Source of the DNA: Pseudoalteromonas ostreae
Lineage (GTDB): Bacteria > Pseudomonadota > Gammaproteobacteria > Enterobacterales > Alteromonadaceae
DNA length: 64,000 bases
Direction: 5' to 3'
Assembly (NCBI RefSeq): GCF_018069805.1
Contig: NZ_JAGPYN010000004.1
Span: 124,001-188,000 of the forward strand
In this document: piece after piece, positions 61,871 through 64,000 of the stretch
Layout: the number at the start of each line of letters is the position of its first letter
How positions within the stretch are numbered: position 1 is the first letter of the stretch
The notes under the pieces: model-generated
What the model saw: the letters and a program-made list of their open reading frames with translations, nothing else
Databases searched by the model: none
Told to the model about the DNA's origin: nothing
Made by a program: the position numbers and the translations under genes

Positions 61871-62314
61871 ATGAGTATTTGGTATCAACCGATCACCCTA
61901 GCACAATGTAAACAACTTGATGACGGCATTAGTGATCAAGGCACATTGATGAAAACCATGGGCATTGAAATAAGTGAAATTGGCGATGATTATTTAGTAG
62001 CAACTATGCCCGCGATCCCAGCTCACCACAATCCTTTGGGCATGGTGCATGGCGGTGCAAATGTGGTACTTGCAGAAACCGTAGCTAGCTATGCAGCAAA
62101 CTTTGTAGTCGATTTTACAAAGTTTTATTGTGTTGGCCAAGAGATCAACGCCAATCATTTAAAAGCGTCACGTAACGGCACCTTGACGGCAATTGCAAAG
62201 CCACTGCATTTAGGCAAGCGCACATCCGTATGGGAAGTAAAAATTACTAATAGTCGTGGAGAACTATGCTGCGTATCAAGAATGACCGCAGCAGTTGTCG
62301 AGCGTAAAAGCTAA
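61871..62314 (+). CDS. Hotdog-fold acyl-CoA thioesterase (PaaI/MenI-like)
   Basis: A 147-residue single-hotdog thioesterase with the motif NPLGMVHGGANVVLAETVASYAA, in which the Glu is the catalytic base, and strands VGQEINANHLK and TSVWEVKITN. This subgroup includes YdiI/MenI (dihydroxynaphthoyl-CoA hydrolase) and EntH; which substrate is used here is open. It overlaps the convergent next gene by 4 bases. Confidence 0.88.
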   Translation: MSIWYQPITLAQCKQLDDGISDQGTLMKTMGIEISEIGDDYLVATMPAIPAHHNPLGMVHGGANVVLAETVASYAANFVVDFTKFYCVGQEINANHLKASRNGTLTAIAKPLHLGKRTSVWEVKITNSRGELCCVSRMTAAVVERKS

Positions 62315-62691
62315 CTTGCAACTGGGTAAATTGTAATTTCAATACCCGCACCAATCGCAGAAATGCGCAATAAAGTATCGGCACTGAGCGCTTGATTAAA
62401 GCATTTTGGCGAAGTGCCCGATTCAAAGCCAATATCAAAAGTACGCCTTGAGCATGATAACCACTGTTTTAATGCATTTCGCGAACAAGATTCTATCAGT
62501 TCACATAAATAATTTATGGCTTTATCTGGCGAGGTAACGTCTTCTTTAGACTCAATACGTGCAAGTTGACGGTACTCATCTTTATCATAATGCAAAACCA
62601 CAGCACTCTTTTTTAAGTCCGCAACTAGCAAACTAATATCTTGCTTTGATTCCAGCTCTAGATCTACATTTAAAAATTGAATTTCCGACAT
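62311..62691 (-). CDS. Conserved hypothetical protein
   Basis: Not recognised. From MSEIQF (62691) the product has 126 residues, is soluble and mixed alpha/beta: FLNVDLELESKQDISLLVADL, AVVLHYDKDEYRQLARIE, a helix AINYLCELIESC, CSRRTFDIGFES and a final hydrophobic strand ITIYPV. A longer frame to 62760 exists but lacks support. It reads against the thioesterase gene with no operon partners. Confidence 0.7.
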   Translation of the reverse strand: MSEIQFLNVDLELESKQDISLLVADLKKSAVVLHYDKDEYRQLARIESKEDVTSPDKAINYLCELIESCSRNALKQWLSCSRRTFDIGFESGTSPKCFNQALSADTLLRISAIGAGIEITIYPVAS

Positions 62692-63049
62692 TGTTTCATT
62701 TTTATCCTGCGTTAATAACAACGCAAACTTTAACCTAATTTTACATTTATACCAAATCAACTGTGGATTTTATTATCTGCGACAATTTGCATTGGCAAAC
62801 ACCATATAATTTATAAAATAACCCCCTAACGATAACAAGCAGGCAGTAGCGTATTATTTTGCTTAACAACTGGCTTTATTTTATTACTACAGAATATCCG
62901 TTTTAGAAAACGTCCTTCCCGTCGCCCAAGTAGCTAACCTTACCTTATAGATGAGTTAAAATTCCCACTACATCACACAGTGAAGCGATTTACTTTTTGA
63001 ATAATCAATCTAAAATAGCGCTTCCTGTAGTTCACTAAAGTGATTGGAT
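62692..63049. other. 358-bp region before the chromosomal endonuclease I gene
   Basis: AT-rich, divergent promoters expected. No RNA gene, repeat or further frame recognised. Confidence 0.35.
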
Positions 63050-63703
63050 ATGCCGCATTTTATTCTTGCGCTGGTATTGTGTTGTGTGAGTTTTAATCTT
63101 TATGCAGAACAGTTCACCAGCTTTTACAGCGCAAAAAAACACCTCATCAAAACCCTTCCTGATAACGCCACCAGCCTCTATTGTGGCTGTAACATTGAAC
63201 GCCAAGGTAAAAAACTAGTGCCCGACCCAAATACATGTGGTTATGTGCCTCGTAATGCGGTTACTCGTTCAGGCAAACCAAATGCGCGCGCAACTCGGAT
63301 TGAGTGGGAACATATTGTGTCTGCATGGGAATTTGGTCACCAGCTACAATGCTGGCAAGATGGCGGCCGAAAAAATTGCATTAAAGTCAGTGCGCAATTT
63401 CGGAAAATGGAAGCTGATATAAACAATCTCGCTCCGGCAATTGGTGAAATAAACGCAGACCGCTCTAATTATAGCTTTGGTATGATTGCAGGTAATGCAA
63501 GCCAATATGGTCGCTGCCAAGTAAAGGTAGATTTTAAACAACGTGTGGTAGAGCCGCCCTTTTATGCACGAAAACGCATTGCCGATGCTTATTTTTATAT
63601 GCAAAAAACCTATGGTTTAAAAATTTCCGACAAGCAACAAAAATTATTTACCGCATGGCAAAACCAAGCTTTGGCAGCGAAAAATAGCAATGCTGTACTT
63701 TAA
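63050..63703 (+). CDS. endA: Periplasmic/secreted endonuclease I
   Basis: A 217-residue DNase with a signal peptide (HFILALVLCCVSFNLYA) and the endonuclease I core: SLYCGCNIE, NTCGYVPRNAVTRSGKPNARA, TRIEWEHIVSAWEFG (catalytic His), MEADINNLAPAIGEINADRSN and YGRCQVKVDF. The ATG at 63050 is preferred to a TTG two codons earlier. It is the normal-size chromosomal homologue of the transposon-borne copy at 20424-21335. Confidence 0.94.
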   Translation: MPHFILALVLCCVSFNLYAEQFTSFYSAKKHLIKTLPDNATSLYCGCNIERQGKKLVPDPNTCGYVPRNAVTRSGKPNARATRIEWEHIVSAWEFGHQLQCWQDGGRKNCIKVSAQFRKMEADINNLAPAIGEINADRSNYSFGMIAGNASQYGRCQVKVDFKQRVVEPPFYARKRIADAYFYMQKTYGLKISDKQQKLFTAWQNQALAAKNSNAVL

Positions 63704-63718
63704 ATAGCCAAAACCATA

Positions 63719-63742
63719 AAAAAGGCGCATTTCGCGCCTTTT
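63719..63742. terminator. Bidirectional terminator between endA and hmp
   Basis: AAAAAGGCGC, loop ATTTC, GCGCCTTTT: a GC-rich 5-bp stem extended by A-T pairs, with T-runs on both strands, between convergent genes. Confidence 0.85.
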
Positions 63743-63770
63743 CACTTAAAACCTACATTGAGTTTTGTGA

Positions 63771-64000
63771 TTAAATATCTTGATGTGGGCCAAACACCTC
63801 GTAGTGAATACGCTCAGCAGCGACTCCTAATACGAGTAATTGCTGTTTAATTGCAGCCATAAACCCCGTTGGGCCACAGATGTAGAAATCACCTTCTTCA
63901 AGCGGTAGCTGCTCAGCAACAGCGCTGACATTCATCAATCCAGTAAACTCAGCTCCCTCGCCACCTTGATTAAACCAAGTGTAGTAATTTAATCGAGTAT
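63771..64000 (-). CDS. hmp: Nitric oxide dioxygenase (flavohemoprotein), C-terminal end
   Basis: Only the last 75 residues are in the window; the frame runs off the right edge. It shows the NAD-binding end of the ferredoxin-reductase module: LPLEEGDFYICGPTGFMAA and the family terminus IHYEVFGPHQDI. Hmp converts NO to nitrate using O2 and NAD(P)H. The globin and FAD domains are outside the window. Confidence 0.92.
   Translation of the reverse strand, partial: TRLNYYTWFNQGGEGAEFTGLMNVSAVAEQLPLEEGDFYICGPTGFMAAIKQQLLVLGVAAERIHYEVFGPHQDI

Overview
The window looks like chromosome of a marine gammaproteobacterium of the Alteromonadales, most like Pseudoalteromonas. This rests on gene content and order (PlsB, TesB, an EVE-domain protein, a CheA-CheW-MCP-CheR-CheD-CheB cluster, a caa3-type cytochrome c oxidase operon next to lexA) and on moderate, AT-leaning base composition. 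The genus is an inference.

Layout. 1-8.0 kb: housekeeping genes (partial plsB, tesB, EVE protein, a potassium channel, cheV, a short-chain fatty acid transporter). 8.06-13.2 kb: a bacteriocin-type export cassette on the minus strand: M50 protease, HlyD-like adaptor, a 46-residue double-glycine precursor peptide, a 43-residue membrane protein that may be its immunity factor, and a C39-peptidase ABC exporter broken by a one-base frameshift. 13.3-19.1 kb: an EAL response regulator, a CNNM/CBS protein, an S9 peptidase and an OmpR-type regulator. 19762-39538: a complete 19.8 kb Tn7-like transposon inserted in comM. 39.5-43.5 kb: the rest of comM, a TRIC-like channel, a MATE transporter and a polysaccharide deacetylase. 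43.6-52.2 kb: chemotaxis operon. 52.3-60.5 kb: cytochrome oxidase and its assembly factors. 60.9-64 kb: lexA with two SOS boxes, a thioesterase, a second endonuclease I and the end of hmp.

The transposon is defined to the base: near-identical 13-bp ends, TSD TTTGG, and repeated putative TnsB sites at both ends. Removing it and one TSD copy restores a 504-codon comM. Its core is tnsA-tnsB-tnsC-tniQ at the right end, plus a divergent tnsE-like gene paired with a UvrD-type helicase. Cargo towards the left end is a nuclease/conflict island: a Cas2-like protein, a secreted endonuclease I, an orphan ParS/MbcA-type antitoxin, an AHH nuclease with an Imm11-like partner, a three-gene operon with an E2-E1-JAB fusion, a ComEC-like metallo-beta-lactamase and a four-TM protein, two decayed nuclease genes and an acetyltransferase.

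Three systems stand out. The E2-E1-JAB/MBL/4TM operon is a candidate defence system based on ubiquitin-like chemistry without a cyclic-nucleotide synthase. The bacteriocin cassette depends on two very short genes that are easily missed. The transposon both breaks comM and carries a secreted DNase, two routes by which it could reduce natural transformation of its host.
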